A DNA stretch of 64,000 nucleotides from Taeniopygia guttata. Lineage: Eukaryota > Chordata > Aves > Passeriformes > Estrildidae. Location: the NCBI RefSeq assembly GCF_048771995.1, contig NC_133063.1, forward strand, positions 29,231,810 through 29,295,809. The letters are read 5' to 3'. Numbering within the stretch: position 1 is the first letter of the stretch; each line of letters starts with the position of its first letter. The notes below the pieces were generated by a model, which saw only the letters and a list, made by a program, of their open reading frames with translations, was not told the DNA's origin and ran no database searches. The position numbers and the translations under genes are program-made. Shown here piece by piece: positions 13,001 through 27,124 of this stretch.

Positions 13001-16000
13001 ACCACTTCCCACATGTGTGTGTGTAATTGGCCTGAAGCCTTGGCTGAAAGAAGAAACACCCCTACATTGCTGAGATTGTAATATAGCAATGAGTTTTCCT
13101 TTTTGCCATGTTTGCTGGGTTTTGGTTGTGTTGACAGAGTGTACCATGTACAACCTATTAGCATTTTACAGAAAACACTGCACATGCTAACCTAAAGGTC
13201 CAGTAAGTTATACACAGAATATTGTGAGAGGGTTTAATGAAGAAAAATATACTTTGAAGTTTAAATCATAGCAGTTTGTTCATTTGTTTGTTTCTTCTTC
13301 TTTTTTTAAGAGAGACTTACAGTTCCAAATACCTATAAACAGATCACTCAAACCCCAGAATGGGAAATGCAATATAATTGCATAACTGGAAATGCATGTA
13401 ATTGTATAATTAAAAATAACTCAATTGTATAATCTTACTTCAGTGATGAGATGGTGGTAAGATGACTTGCTGGTATTAAGTATGCAATGTTTCTTGAATC
13501 TCAAATCTAATTTGAGGGAATTAATTTGCTGCTATTTTTGCACTGCTGTAAGGCATAGGCTGCATTTCTTAGTTTTCTGCTCCTAAAATATTTACCTTTC
13601 TGCAAGGTTAAGTCGCAGGGTAAAATGACTTGTAATCAAAAAGCCAGTCTTATAAGTAATACTTTTTTTGAAAAGGGAGTGAAAACTGTCATCTAACAGA
13701 CCTGCTTTGCAGATATGCAAATCAGAACAATTGAAATAAATTAGTAACTCCTGCAGCTTTGTACAGTTACCAACTAACAGCAGCAGAAGCTCACACTGAG
13801 GCAAGATTCACAATTCTTCTAGGCAGATCATTGGCAACATTTATTCAATCAGAACAAGATCTGTGTAAGTATGAAATTTTAAACACACAAAATTAACATC
13901 TTGAGATCATTATATGAATATATAAAACATAGAATTTAAAAATAAGTGCTATCTTGGCCAGTGACAGAAGCCCTCAGTTGTGTTGTGGGATGCAGAATGG
14001 TATAAGCAGTATAGACAAAGCATGATGGGGCAATAGATCACAGTAATAACATTTGCAATAAACAATAACAGAACAAAGCAGACATCTAAAAAAATCCCAT
14101 GAGGAATTTGGCTTATCCATAATTTTTCTTTACATTTGAGAAGCTGTGTCAGGAAAACCATTACAGCCAATGGCACCAATTAATTTCTGCAACTTTTAAT
14201 GACAAGTTTCTAGGTAAAAACCTCAGATAATACCCTAGGCTCATGATTGATAGAAGCCTGTGTTTGATTTGTACCAGACTGTTGATTTTTTAGTATTTTT
14301 AAAGAGTCCCAGTGCAGCCAATCAAGCAATCAACATGAAATACTCAGATCTTCTCTTGTAAAGTACAAGAAAACAGAAAGACAATGGGACTTCCTTCATA
14401 AAGTTGACAGAATATTGGTGATTTTATTTCAGTAGCTCTCCAGATGATGGATGACCCAAATTTTTATTCCAGAAGCAAATGATAGCAAAAAAGAATCCCT
14501 TGATTCTCTTGCCATTCTGGATATTATTTTACATCTAGAAGGGCTGTTTAAATGCAGAGGAGATAAAAAATAATTGATTTTGAGGGGTGAAACATCAGAA
14601 TAAACTGATTTCATGTTTGGTTTTCTGGTTTTCAGCTAACCAACAGGTTTTAAGCATATAAAAAAATCCAGCTTGGATTTTCTAATTTCTCTCTCATACA
14701 TAGACATGGAGAATTTAGCAAATGTGAACATAATTCCCTATTATTTTTCAGACGTGTTCATCAACATCATTCTCTTATACTTCGAAATCAGTTATAGGAT
14801 TAAACACAGAGATAGGTGCACCTTTGCTGTCTAGTGAGCTTTGTACACCCGTTGAAACAGATTCTTATATCCCCTTATCTGTCACAGGAAGACATCTATA
14901 ACTCTGTGTTATTGAAATTACTTATTTAAATCTCTCAGTGAAAACGTGGAAAATCACATGTTCATTAATCGATTTCACAGTGCAGCTGAGTGTGCAGAAG
15001 TGTTTGTGTGTGTACCTCTCTCTGCGCATGTGAGTGCTGGGGGTGATGCCTGGATACCACAGCTTTCAGTCCGAACAAAAACAGGGAGAAAGTGGCAGGG
15101 GCTGGTTTTCTCAGCTACCTGCCTGGCAGTGAGAGCTGTAATCAGCCCTTACTGTTCTCATGGATAGCCGGCCAAGCCTACAAGCAGCACAGTGATAGGG
15201 CCGACAGGCCTGTGAAATCTGGTTTATTGCACTGGAGTGGCCACGTCCTGCTGGGGCACGGGGAACAGCAAACCCACAGCCACAGAGCTCCTACCTTGTC
15301 AGAGAGACTGCCCATGTCCAAGGCTTCTGATGGAAGCTTGGATGCATATCACTCAACTGCTCAGGCACTTCCTGGAGTCTCTGTGGTGACCTGTCTGTAG
15401 CTGCTGGTGCCTGCCTCCTAAATTCCCGCAGATCGGATGTATGTCTTCACATTCTCTGGAAAATACACCATAGGATGACCCCTCTGAAACTTAGCTCTTA
15501 GGACAGCCTCCCAGTAACTTTTCCAGCCATTAACTCAGTTTAATGTCTGAAATCTGTAGCTTTGACACTTGGTGATTGTCAACTGCAGGTAAATATGCAA
15601 CAAGAGCATAAGACTCATTCATGAAGCTGCTTTGGAGGTCTCCAATAACACTCATTTAATTATTTGGAATAGTTTCTGAATGCTGGAAAGTTTTGAAATA
15701 CTATAAATAAGAAGACATGTAACATGAGCAGCAAATAACAGTTTGCAGTAATGATCATCGGGGCATTGTACTTTTCAAGATTAGTACTGATACTGCTACC
15801 TTACTACTGAGAGAGTGTTTATTTTATTTCCCTTTCACTGCTGATTAAGATCTCAAACTTCATGTACAAACGGTAAGAAACTGCTTAGCTAAGCCCTCTC
15901 ATCTGGACTGCCAGGAAGGATCATACCAGCTCAAAGAAAAGGGCAATTATACCAAATTTAGTACAGGGTGGGGAGTTCAGAACTGCAAATCCTATTAAAT

Positions 16001-19000
16001 GAATATATCTCCTTCCATCTAAGCCTTGCATGCACAGTAGTAGAATAACTCCTTTTTAAAAGACTCCTCTGTCACATTAAACTGATTTCAATAAGTATAC
16101 CCAAGCTCTTGGAAATCAAAATAACTCTCCCTAAAAAAAGTGATTTCCTGTTACAGTGTTTGTTCATATTAAAAAAAAAAAATTTTGTTTATCAGTCCCT
16201 CCCTGCCTTAAAAAGTTACAGTTTTCCCTCCAAAAACAATCAGATTTTTTCATTTCCTTTGGACAAAAACATTTTCCATTGAAGCCTTTCTTTAATACTT
16301 CTTTCATTACAGGAAATCCTTGTTGTATTATCAATTACAGGGGTCACATCTGCTATCAGTGCCTAAAATAAAACTATCATATAACTATAATTGCATTTGA
16401 GGTTAAAATTTGACTCTCATAATATGTCTTCTACAAAAGTTTTCAAGTTCTTTTTGTCCCAAGCATTGTCCTTTTCAATTCCTTAGTGCTTTCTCTTTGT
16501 AGAATAATTATTTCCCATAGAAAAACAGTATCTGCTCTCATGTATATCAGATATGACAAATTCAAAAGCTACGAGTATTAATAAATAACCATGTTTAATT
16601 TGATTGTCAGCGTTATGCAAAAGAATACCCCAGGAACAGCACTTCTGATATTAATTACTGTTTAATGACCAGGAAAGAGATTCTGGAAAAAGTGCCGCTA
16701 GATTTTGGATACAGGCATCCTATTTTTCTTTCTTGTTGTCTTTGTGGAAGGTACTGGGAATACTCAAACTAAAAAATTAAGTATGTCACAGATGACTCAA
16801 GTAAACCTGCATTTGTTTTGTGAAAAGACGAGTGTTTTATCCCAGAGCCTAATTCAGTAGATTTATCAGCTACAATTACAGTGCTTTGATCACTCCAGAA
16901 TAGGTGGTGTAGTGTGGGGTGTAGCTGTCCTTTTCCAATTCACTCTCCTTATCAGGATACATGTCTGTTGATTTGTGGGAAGCTGGCTGTTTTTCGTTCC
17001 TGACAAACTCCAGTGATTAAAATGTAGTGGCTTGCTCTTGTTCCCCTGATAAAGGTGACAGCTGCAGAGTTTCCAGTGTTAGTGGATATGGTCCATGCAG
17101 ATTGCTTTTTAATGAAAGCAATATATTATCTTACCTAGAGGCCCTGCAGCCTTACCTTGTTAATGCATTCTAGCTTGGCACCACATTCATCTATAAATTA
17201 GTTGTATTAAACATGCTTCTTACTATTTATCCAGTCTCTAAAGAGTTGTGGTTCTTTTGGTTGGGGTTTTTGGTTTTTTGGGGCTTTTTTTTTAGTTTAT
17301 TTTGTAACTTTGCTTCATACCTCTTCCAGCAGCACCATCATACACACAATGAACAGTGGTGTAGAGTTTTCAGAGAAATATCTAGAATGAAATAATACAG
17401 TTACAGATACTGTGTACTCTCTACTTGATGACTTGATAATCCTTCACATTTAGCCATTAAAATATGCACGAAAGGATGTGGAATCAACAACACTTGATTA
17501 TAAAAGTCATGTCTGGAAAGGTTTTCCTCTTCAATTGTAAAATCAAGATGATTGGGATAATTCATAAAATAAAAAAACCCACAAGATTAAGCTAAGCAAA
17601 ATTGTGCTTCAGTTCTGTAGGCACATCTCTTTTGAATTGTCTGAAACACAGCAGACTGAAAATTCCAGTTGCATTGTATGCTTCAAGAAAATACTGCAGG
17701 TCTCTGAAGCTCAAATGTCAAATTCATTATCACCAAGATTAGTGTGTTCTTCAGATATAAGCAGTGTCATTGCTAGCAATTTATATTTTCAACATCCTTC
17801 ATCTTGAACTAAGTTTCAAAAAAGGACTGAAATACTACTTAGAGAACAACCTCTGTTCTTATATTAGAAGTATTTTTCTAGCAAAAGAAAAATATATTAG
17901 CCAAATTTCTCTCATAAAATACACATAAAAATAAATAAATTTGAATTACATTTCTGTTACTTATTCCTAAATTATAATGAGAATCTAGTGCGTTGGTATA
18001 ACCCAAAGGTGATCAATACTTCATCTTTACAAATCTTTTGTATTTATCATAATTAAAGAAAGAAGAAGTGATTAAATAATTCTGAAACCTGTGAGCTGCT
18101 AACTACTATAAGAATGCTTTATTAATCTTGAAAACTAAGTCTGCCTGGGTCAAATCAAAGACGTTTTCAGTGGTGGATATTCTGCATTTTGTATTTGAAA
18201 TTCTGGAATTTAACTCATTTAGCATATCGGTGTGTCTTTGCTCTATCTTTTTTAACAATGCATGTACAGTAGGCAAGATAAGTAAAGGATTAGTAAAGGA
18301 TTAAAGGAAAGCCTTTGATTTATATACAGTCTGAACACTGCCTCCACAGTTAATTTTTTGAATTTTTGCATTTTGTTGGAAAGATAACAAAAGGCAGTAC
18401 CTGTTTATTTCCTCCATCTAAACCATCACTCCTATCTTCTCATTCCACTAAAATATGCCCTTTCTAGATATTTTATAAAAATAAGGATACTCTCAGCAGC
18501 AGCTCTGATGTGAAGAATTTATTTATTTTCTGTCTTGCTTTTGTTTACATTGTAAATTTTAAAGTCGTCTGGACCTATCAAGTTTTCTTGTTTCAAGTGA
18601 ATAAATGATCATCTTTTCCTTAAATACCTAGCATCCACTGAGCCTGTGAATGTAGAGATAAAGACAGAGAAAGAAAGCATGTAAACCTCTAATTCTGAGA
18701 AGGGCCATAAAGCCTTCTGGTCACTTAACCCGGAAATACCAATTCGCAGCTGGGGTGGGGACTGGACTTTCTCATGCTCCCTTTTTTTTTTGGGTAAGGC
18801 TTCTTTCTAAAAACAGATTCACTTTTTTCGCCATGACAAATATGTGAGAAGTATTGAAGATATAAGTACACTTCATTCAATCTTGCACTCTTTTACATTG
18901 TCTTTGAAGTCAATAAAAAGGCTCCACCTTCCTAAGTTACTTAAGGCATGTTTGCACCCTCTCACAAAACACAATTTATTTTTGTTTTCTTTGTAACCAT

Positions 19001-22000
19001 CTAGAGTCCTTAGTATACCATGATGATATCTAAATCCTATGTAAATAACTGAGGTCATGGTACAAAGATCTAAAGTTTAAACTGGTAAATTAATATCATG
19101 TGTGAATTTGAGTCTTCAGAAGCCAATTTGATTTTTGCTTTTGCTGGGAACAGTGTCATGAATTCATACTGGTACAAACCTGAGCAGTACTAATTTAACA
19201 CTTTATGTCCTCTACAGCTATCTAAGAAGGCTGCTTGCATTTACAGTGCATCATCATTCAACTGCTTAGTACTCAAGTTGGTTTTCTGAATGAGTACCTG
19301 TATTAGTAGAATTGTTTCTAATAAAATGGAAAACACTATAATTGAAAATTTCTTTTAAGCATTAAATGATAGATTGCTCTTTCAATTTTGTATGATAGTA
19401 TTAGTATGGTTGTCCCTCCAGTGTTATATTTTGTGGAAAGTTCATGGAAAACTATGTGTTTCACAAGTCTAAAGTGCATTTAATTTCAGTAAATTCTTGC
19501 ATTTCCTTCTCATAAATAAAGAACTCGGTAAGTGATTGGTAAAGGGCTAGTAAAATTGCATATTATGAACTGCAAATTTTGATAATTGTGTAGAAAGCAA
19601 TCAAATGGAGCACTAACATTCTCATCCCAGTAGGAGATGTTGAGGACTACATGTTGAGAAGTTGAGTTAATGTATTCTACATCTTGTCTTTGGCTTCCTT
19701 ACACAGCCTCTTGAGCACACAGCTTCAAGCCTTTAGGATGCATTCTACCTTCTTTTTGCTTGTCATCTGTGCCTCAGGAACACACAGCCACCACCAAACC
19801 AGACAAAATCCTTTGGGGCCTCTCCTGCCCCCATCAAGGAGACACAACAGCCAGGCCCTGGATGTACTCCTTCTGTCCCAAGAAGGCTAAAAATATGAGG
19901 AGATGTGATGCAGCAAAAACAGAGGATATGAATCCACCATCAGAAAAAAAGAAGGGAAAAGTACAAAGCCTCAAAAGGGGAAAAAGGAGTTTTCATTTTG
20001 TGCCCATTAATCATTTAGACAACTGTACAGGTCCACAACACATACACAAGCAAACCCATGGAGCGCTGATTGCAGCATTTGTTCTTTACATATAACCAAC
20101 TATTTCTTTGCAAATTGGTTCTTCTGATATATTTTGCCATAAATAATCTGTTTAAAGTAAACATTAGATTAACTATATGGGCTGTTCACTGCTATCTTTT
20201 TTGTATATAGCCATTGCACAAAGAGAATTTGATTGACAAAATAAAACACTGGTATAAAACAAGAAGAAATGCCATGTCATAAATCACAACAGAAAGAAAA
20301 GAGATTATCAAACAACTAAATAATGCAACCCACAGCAAAACATACCAGTAAATCATACAAAGCAGGGTAAATTAGATAACACTGTCCATATACAATTACA
20401 CCAGTTGGCTCCCACAACAGCCTTTAAATGTGACATGTTATTTGACATGTATGCAATTAGGGCTTAAAATCAATTTTTTTCTATTCCATTTAAAATAAAA
20501 AATGCACTATTTCCAAATCAAATGCTACCTTTTTAGTCAAGATGGACAAGAAATAGTATCAGGTTAGCAGCAACATTTCAGCAACATAATGCAAGGCAGA
20601 AAAGGATGGCTTCCTTGAATGCTGTGAAAGACCAGATCTCAGATCATTATTCAAGCACCCTATTCATGCTTATTTAGTATTCCAACTCTTTTCCCCCCCT
20701 CCATGGGGCTTATTGTAAAACCAGGACCCATTGAAAAGTAAAAACTCTAAAGCATGATTATATGGATGACACATAAAATACCAAAGAAGGTTTAGCTCTT
20801 TCCAGGTAGATATGCACTGTTAGAGAGCCATAGCATCTCTAGTGTTCAGCCCATGGGAAAGTGACAGAATTGACACCCTGGTACCGCACTGAGCACAGAG
20901 CTGGGAGGAGGGACATTGCTAATGTGATGTTTCAGGGCTGTCAGATTCAAATACCTTCTCTGCCACTGTAGTTTTATCAGAAAACCCAAAGCAGCAGTGC
21001 TTTGCTTCTTTACCCAGTTTAGACAAGCATTAGAAACATTGACTGGTTTCAGTGAAAGTTTGAGCATGAAGGTCGTTAGAAACTTGTTCAGTGTTCAGCA
21101 TCACTGGGTGATAATTGCCAGCCTAGTCCTATCTTCCTTGTGCTTTTTGACTATCCACTGACACTTGGGCACATCAAATGGCTCCATGACTCCAGGCTGA
21201 CAGATGAGTGACATGATATCACCTGAAGATTGGACAGACATGTGGGTGCAGGTACATGGTCTAGGTTTCTGGGTTTTCCTCACTTTCACCTGTTGTCTTT
21301 CCAGCCAGAGAGAGAACCTTTCACTCTCCATGTTCACAGTCTGCTTCCATGGCTCTTACAAAAGTAGTCAATTTCCTCCTTCCTTGCTGCTCTATCTCCT
21401 CCCGACTCTATTTCTGCCACAACTGCTGAGACAGACACCCTCTACCTAAGCAGAGGAAGGTGGACAAACACGCTTACAGAAGGAGCTGACAGGAGGTAGC
21501 AGACCATGCAAAAATCAAAGGGATCTGCACGGGTTCCTGAGCTTCAAGGAGCCACAGACCCAGTTTAGATCCCAATCTCTGTAGAGTATATATTGTAGGG
21601 GCATATATATGGCATAGCCATGCTGTGCTGTGGCATGCAGCAGCTGGTCATAAGCAAGTTCAACCTGGTGATATCTTCTCATGCTTTCCCAGAGATGGCT
21701 TTGCTGCACAGCCCTGGAGAAGATAGGTAACTTTGATCTCAAATTCTTGAGCTGTATTTTTCTTCATTTTTACCTCCCTAGCAGTCATCTTCTGGCTGGC
21801 TTCTCCCTGTTTATCCAAAGCAGGTTGTGCTGACAAAACAACAATTCTGACAGTTTGAGGACTCAATTTGAATCATTAGCATAAAGTCAGCATCATTCTC
21901 TCTGTCCTCCCTGTATTTGGCAAAGAAACCAAACCTTTCTAATCCCCAAAAGAGAAAGATGATAAAATTATTCACAAACACAAAAAATTTTAAAATATAC

Positions 22001-23384
22001 AGATATTTCCCTTATACTTAAAATGACATACTCCATAAAGATCAGCTGTACATTAATGTTGACATTTCTTGTACATTTTCCTGTAGAGAAAAAATTCTTC
22101 AGAAATGCACACTATACATTTTAAACAATCCAATGACTACTTAAAAACTTTCAAAACCAATATTAGCTCGTTTATGCATAAAAAAATATTATAATTGGAA
22201 TAGGATTATATATGTCCTGGTGCTTCTATCTCTTTTTTTCTTGCAGTCTACTTATTACCCTGATGGTTTTAAAAAAGGTAAAAAGGAAGCAGTTTACAGC
22301 TTCCACACAAATTTTTTTCCAGGTCATCATGAAGCTTTTGACTCATTTGAGGAATCAAATATAATACATTGCACCTGAAGAGAGTCCCCAAAAGTGAGAT
22401 GGTTGCACAAGGTAGAAACCCAGGGAAATGTTAAACATCACAGGAATGTGATGTTCTTCCCTTTCTGTTTCTGTCCTGCCTCTGAATAATGGGGCTGTCA
22501 CATCAGGAACTGGTTTTATTTTATGATCAGGTATATAGTACTTGCTTATTAAATACAAATGGAACAGGTTTGAATTATACATAACAACTCTTCACTCTTT
22601 TATTCCTGTAGAGAACATGAAATCTCAGGAAACTTACTGAAACAAACTGTTCTGCAGTGATGGCTGTAATCATGATCGTACTTTAAGACTAAGTATTACA
22701 GTGGTTTCCTCTACAATGCTTCTGCGCACTATCCTGTTGGCATTAATGCTGTGCTGTAGAATCAGACTAAGAGATAAAATTAATTCTAGTGATGAGTGAT
22801 AAATCAATTCCTCACTGCCTTTCCTTTGATTCTATGTGTGATTAAAAAAATACTGCCTTTTTAGAGAAAGCTCTTTCTGTACAATTTTTATAATTTTCAT
22901 TCAGGACATCTGATAAGCAAAGGACAAGTATTCTGGAGAGTCCTCATTTCAAACTCTTGATTTCTGATGTTGCAAACAAATTATTTTCCTGGAAAAATCA
23001 TACTAAGACTTAGAAAATTACACCATTTGAAGATGGTTTTCCTAGATACATAGGAAGCAATTAAATCTCATTGCATTTCTCTTATTTTCTCTTTGAGGCC
23101 TGTAGATTCCAAAAACATGCAAGACCCAACTATACCTTAGTAAACGTGGTGAAACCACCAGATGTTTTTGCGCAAGTCACTGGGCGTGATGGGGAAAGGC
23201 ATTTTCTCAGATTGCCTGTTGCAGAGAAGGAGGATCGAGGGGAGACACAGAAAAAGACAGCTGCTCACAGTAAACCATCTCCTCGGTTGCTAAACCTAAT
23301 TTTACTTTTGCAGAGGACAAGCACGCTACCTCCGACGGCAGAAACGTTCCAGCGCACCCTTTAACTCAGGGACAGCACTTGAAA

Positions 23385-23680
23385 ATTCTATTTCCTTCCT
23401 CCGCCTCGCCTGGGCCCCGCTGGCAGGCGGCAAAAGAGGGCGGCGAGCGAGAAGGGTCCCGCGGCTGCCGGCCGCGCCGCCGGCTCGCCCCTCCGCGGGC
23501 CGAGGGCCCCCTCTGCTGCTCCCACGGAGGAAACGAGCTTCCAGGGAAACGTGCGCGCCCGCGCGCGGCCGGCGGCGCTGCTCTGGGACCGGAGCTGGAG
23601 ACTCGCGTCTCCTCTGCTGGGGGATGGATGCCAGAAGGAAGATTTGGCATCTCTTCTTTCCAGCGCGGCTGAGTGAGAAG
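23385..23680. promoter_or_regulatory. CpG island, probable promoter of an unidentified transcript
   Basis: This is a short, very GC-rich segment with dense CpG (for example GGCTGCCGGCCGCGCCGCCG from 23,462 and CGTGCGCGCCCGCGCGCGGC from 23,550) inside AT-rich DNA. GC boxes (GGGCGG at 23,438, CCGCC at 23,401) and an NRF1-like GCGC run are present, and no TATA box is obvious. Open frames of about 95-110 codons cross it on both strands, but they are low-complexity Arg/Pro/Ala/Gly and not recognised as proteins. Possible donors flank it on the plus strand (TTAG|GTATGA at 23,875) and minus strand, so direction is not decided. It lies about 16 kb beyond the 3' end of SNCAIP. Confidence 0.7.
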
Positions 23681-26600
23681 AAAGAGGTGATAAGGTCACC
23701 TCACAGGATATTTTCATCTCCTGTGCCGCAGCTACCTACCTGGCCGTGCTCACACTGTTGTTCTGTCATATGAGATGGCTGGGCATTTTTTCTCCCCCTT
23801 CATAGCTGCTGCTACAAAAGCCTGACTATGAAAACACGTCGGGCACTCTTCACGTGTAGGCAATCCCTTTTCTTAGGTATGAAAAAGAAGGCAGTTTTGC
23901 AGTCCTTGTTTATGATGTTAGCAGTAAGTCAATATACCATACAATCAATACACAATCAATTTTCATAACTGGAGGCAGACTGAAGGGCAGAACTCAGCAG
24001 TCATCTTCCCAGTCCTGAAGTGACAAATGACTACATGGCAGTTCAGCTTTTAAAACACTCCTGGTGGATCACACAAAAGATCAAGTCACCTACTTAATGC
24101 ATGAGAAGGGACACTGATCTTACCACACTAAACCAATTCTGGGCCAGTCTACCTTCAGTGTTGTGATGGCAGCCATATTTACTCAAGGAGTAACACAGCT
24201 TCTTATTGAACTTCCTTGATTAGTTACTGTCCTTTGATAAGTTTATCTGTTTTCAGTGTCTGCATGGGCATCTCATTGCTCATGGCTGTAGTTAGGAAAC
24301 CCACAGAAAAGTTTCAGATAAGGTCTTACCAAATATTGGAAATGTACCCTCTTTTCGCTTTTACTCTTTGATCAGCAGCTGCAGACAGTCATTGGTGTAG
24401 GAAGCTCAGATACCAACAGGAATTAAAAGTTCATCACACCACATAGCAAAAGAGTAAAAGCAGAGAGGATTTGAACTCAGATGAAGAAAAACCATCACAT
24501 TACAGAATACCCTTACCTCTCCATCTCCTAGGGGCCACTCCAGATATTCTCTGGGTTTCACCAAGTGTGCTACTTCAGCCTAATGCATTCATAAATGTAC
24601 AGCAAGTGTAACCAGAGAGACAGCCCCATCTGACTAAAAGTATGACAAACAAGCTTGTGAAGTCTTGCAGTCATTGCATAAGCAGAAACAGAGCTGAGAA
24701 GATGTTGTGACAGAAGTTGTTAATATTCTTGTGTCTTTTTAAGGTAGTAATGCAGGAGAAAAGATGTTTTAGATTGGCTCAATTGTAATAAATATGTGGG
24801 TTGTCAGCTATTGGGTAAAAACAGCCTTAAGAAAATTGTGGTACTCCAAACTGATTCCTCTATAACTAGTGAACATGCACCAATTCTTTTGGCTAGGAGA
24901 AGAAATCAAACCATGACACTACCTTTTCCTCCATGACTAAAAAGACTGTCTTGCTGCCTGAGAAAGAAGAGGGTTTTTTCCAAAACAAGTTTCCTTTTCT
25001 GTCATAGACAGTATTAACATACTGCTTCTACTGAGATCTGTTGTGGTTTTCATTTTGTAATAGGTTTGGTTCCATGCTTTAAAATGCTCTGATAAAGGTG
25101 ATAAATTTGAGTGTCATTTTTCTCTGAACCAGATTCAAAGCAGAAAAGCAAGTTCATCTCCAGCAGAGGCCAGTGCACATTTCAAAATAAAACATCTTGC
25201 CAAAGGGTGTCTCAGAGAACTGTATAGGCATGTTTCTTGAAGTGCTCTCAGCACTCACTAGCACCAGGCACAGTACTTACATGTGGCACTACCCCTCAGT
25301 GCCTTGTTCATCATCATTGCATAGTTCTCTCTGTCAGCTCCTTTCTTTTTCTGCAGTACTGCTTCACAGTTTCTTTTCTGACACCAAGTTTTGTATTTGT
25401 CAGTGCATAACTAGAACCAGGATTGTAAAAATATTCTGCTTGGCAGCCAGGCTTGGCAGTTCCAATCAATTAGGGCTGGAAGTCATGATGGGATGGAGAA
25501 GGCAGCCCAGGCCCAGCATGTATAAATGTTCTCATGGCCCAAAAATTCTCTTGGCAACCCCAGCCCCAGGCAATTCAGTCTGCTTAAATTACTGTGTTTT
25601 CCAGTGTGCCTGTGCTGGTTGACTTTGTTTGCCTCGTAGTTCTTGGGTTAGTGGTATTTCAAGGATTGTTTCTGTGGTGCTGACAAAACATCTACTTGCC
25701 TTGGGGCCTGAGGGTAAGAGAGGTGACTGACCAGGGATAAGACATGTGGTTGACAGATCTCTGGTGAATATTCCCTGTGGATCTGTAAGGGTGTCCTGAG
25801 GTAGCTGCAGAAGTGCACAGCTTTCTGGACAGCTTTCTGTGGTTATGATCAGTCTTCACAAAAATGGAGAAGATGGCACTTCTAGCTCAGCTCCACTTGC
25901 AATCCGTTCAGCTTCTACAGTGAAGCATGGTGAAGCCCAGACAAGCCCTGGAGAAAAGACCCATATGATTTACATTAGACGAAAGTAACAGTGGTGGTGG
26001 TCCAGCCAGCAACTCGCTCTTACACAATTCCTAGCACAGATTTTAGTGGTATGTACTGCAACACATGGTAAAATAATATTAGTCATTCCTCAGAATTGTG
26101 CTGGTATCTACTACACAAGTGGCTTGCAATTTACTTGCATGCCTTCTACAGATGCAGTCACAGGGATAAACTATTTGTCTGTCCACAGCTGGGCACATGC
26201 AACAGTATTCTGATAGTTCATCCCAGCTGTCAAGCAGAGCAATAGGGAGAAGCCAGGACCAAAATCAACTACATAACCACTGCAGCTACAGATTCCTTTG
26301 ATTCACTCAGCAGCTGATGCACCTTGCCAAATAAAGATTCAATTTCTCCCATGGGGACTGCTTTACCTGATACCAGCTCTTGCTGGTGAAGCAGAGTGTA
26401 GTAGTGATTAAGTCAAGAACAGGAGAACTTAAATTCATCAGTTGGCCCAACAAAGAGTTTAGTTTTGAATTTAACATGGTCTATGGCCAATAAGAAAAAG
26501 AAAGCATTGGTTGTCAAATCTCTTTCTGTGCTGCAGCCAGTGGGTTCCTATGTGCAGCACTGACTATGCTGTATACACAGATCTGTGTGTGTTCCATACT

Positions 26601-27085
26601 CATCGTAATAGCTGCTTCTTTCTATCATATCCTAAAATGTTAGTTTTGGAAAGCCATTCTGCTGGAAAAGGTGCTCTAGTTTCAGCAGCAAACTTATTTT
26701 ACTGTAATGGTGGTTCAGACACTGTTCTTTTGGGCAGATTAGTCTCAAATTATGGGATCGGCCAGACATGACTGCATCCTGATCTTCATCTCCCTTTCTC
26801 AATCTGGTAATTTCAGGCAGGCCTTCTCTATTCTCAGTACAGTTCCTAGGGTTTCCACCTCCAAACAGGTCCAATGCCAAAATTATAACTACAGGATCCA
26901 GGCAATCAATCCAGATTCAGAAAATATCTCAGATTAACTGCAATGGGAGTTCATCCTCTTGGTTGCTGGCTGCTAACTGCAGGCTACTTTGTGGCCATCT
27001 CCTGTGAAAATTCATATCAGACTTGTTCAGTGGAGTGGAGTATTTTCTCAGTTTAGCTTCTTGCCTTCAGAAAACATGCTTGAAA

Positions 27086-27124
27086 TTATATATATTTTTT
27101 TTTTTTTTAATTTTTTTTTTTTTT
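27086..27124. repeat. T-rich run with short (TA)n
   Basis: ATTATATATA followed by two long T runs separated by AA. Simple repeat. Confidence 0.85.

Larger units (their letters stand above)
1..23384. other. No recognised gene: intergenic AT-rich DNA
   Basis: Both strands were read for coding exons, RNA genes and mobile elements. Open frames reach 142 codons at most (6,555-6,983, crossing a T/G tract) and none resembles a known protein. The region contains simple repeats listed separately and a few complex, evenly composed stretches (about 2,640-2,900 and 16,790-17,120) that could be conserved regulatory DNA. Short CR1-like words such as ATCACAGAATGG near 12,290 are too small to call. Confidence 0.7.

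Noticed and set aside
22247..22277. 31-base plus-strand micro-exon look-alike (TTTTCTTGCAG acceptor, GTAAAA donor)
   Set aside because: Too short to carry evidence, the donor is weak and no neighbouring exons were found.
23366..23717. Overlapping Arg/Pro/Gly-rich frames on both strands of the CpG island
   Set aside because: GC-rich DNA has few stop codons, so long frames on both strands are expected. No known N-terminus (SNX2 was considered) matches.
25197..25622. 141-codon plus-strand open frame
   Set aside because: Mixed Cys/Ser-rich composition without motif. No promoter or splice pattern. Length is plausible by chance in 64 kb.
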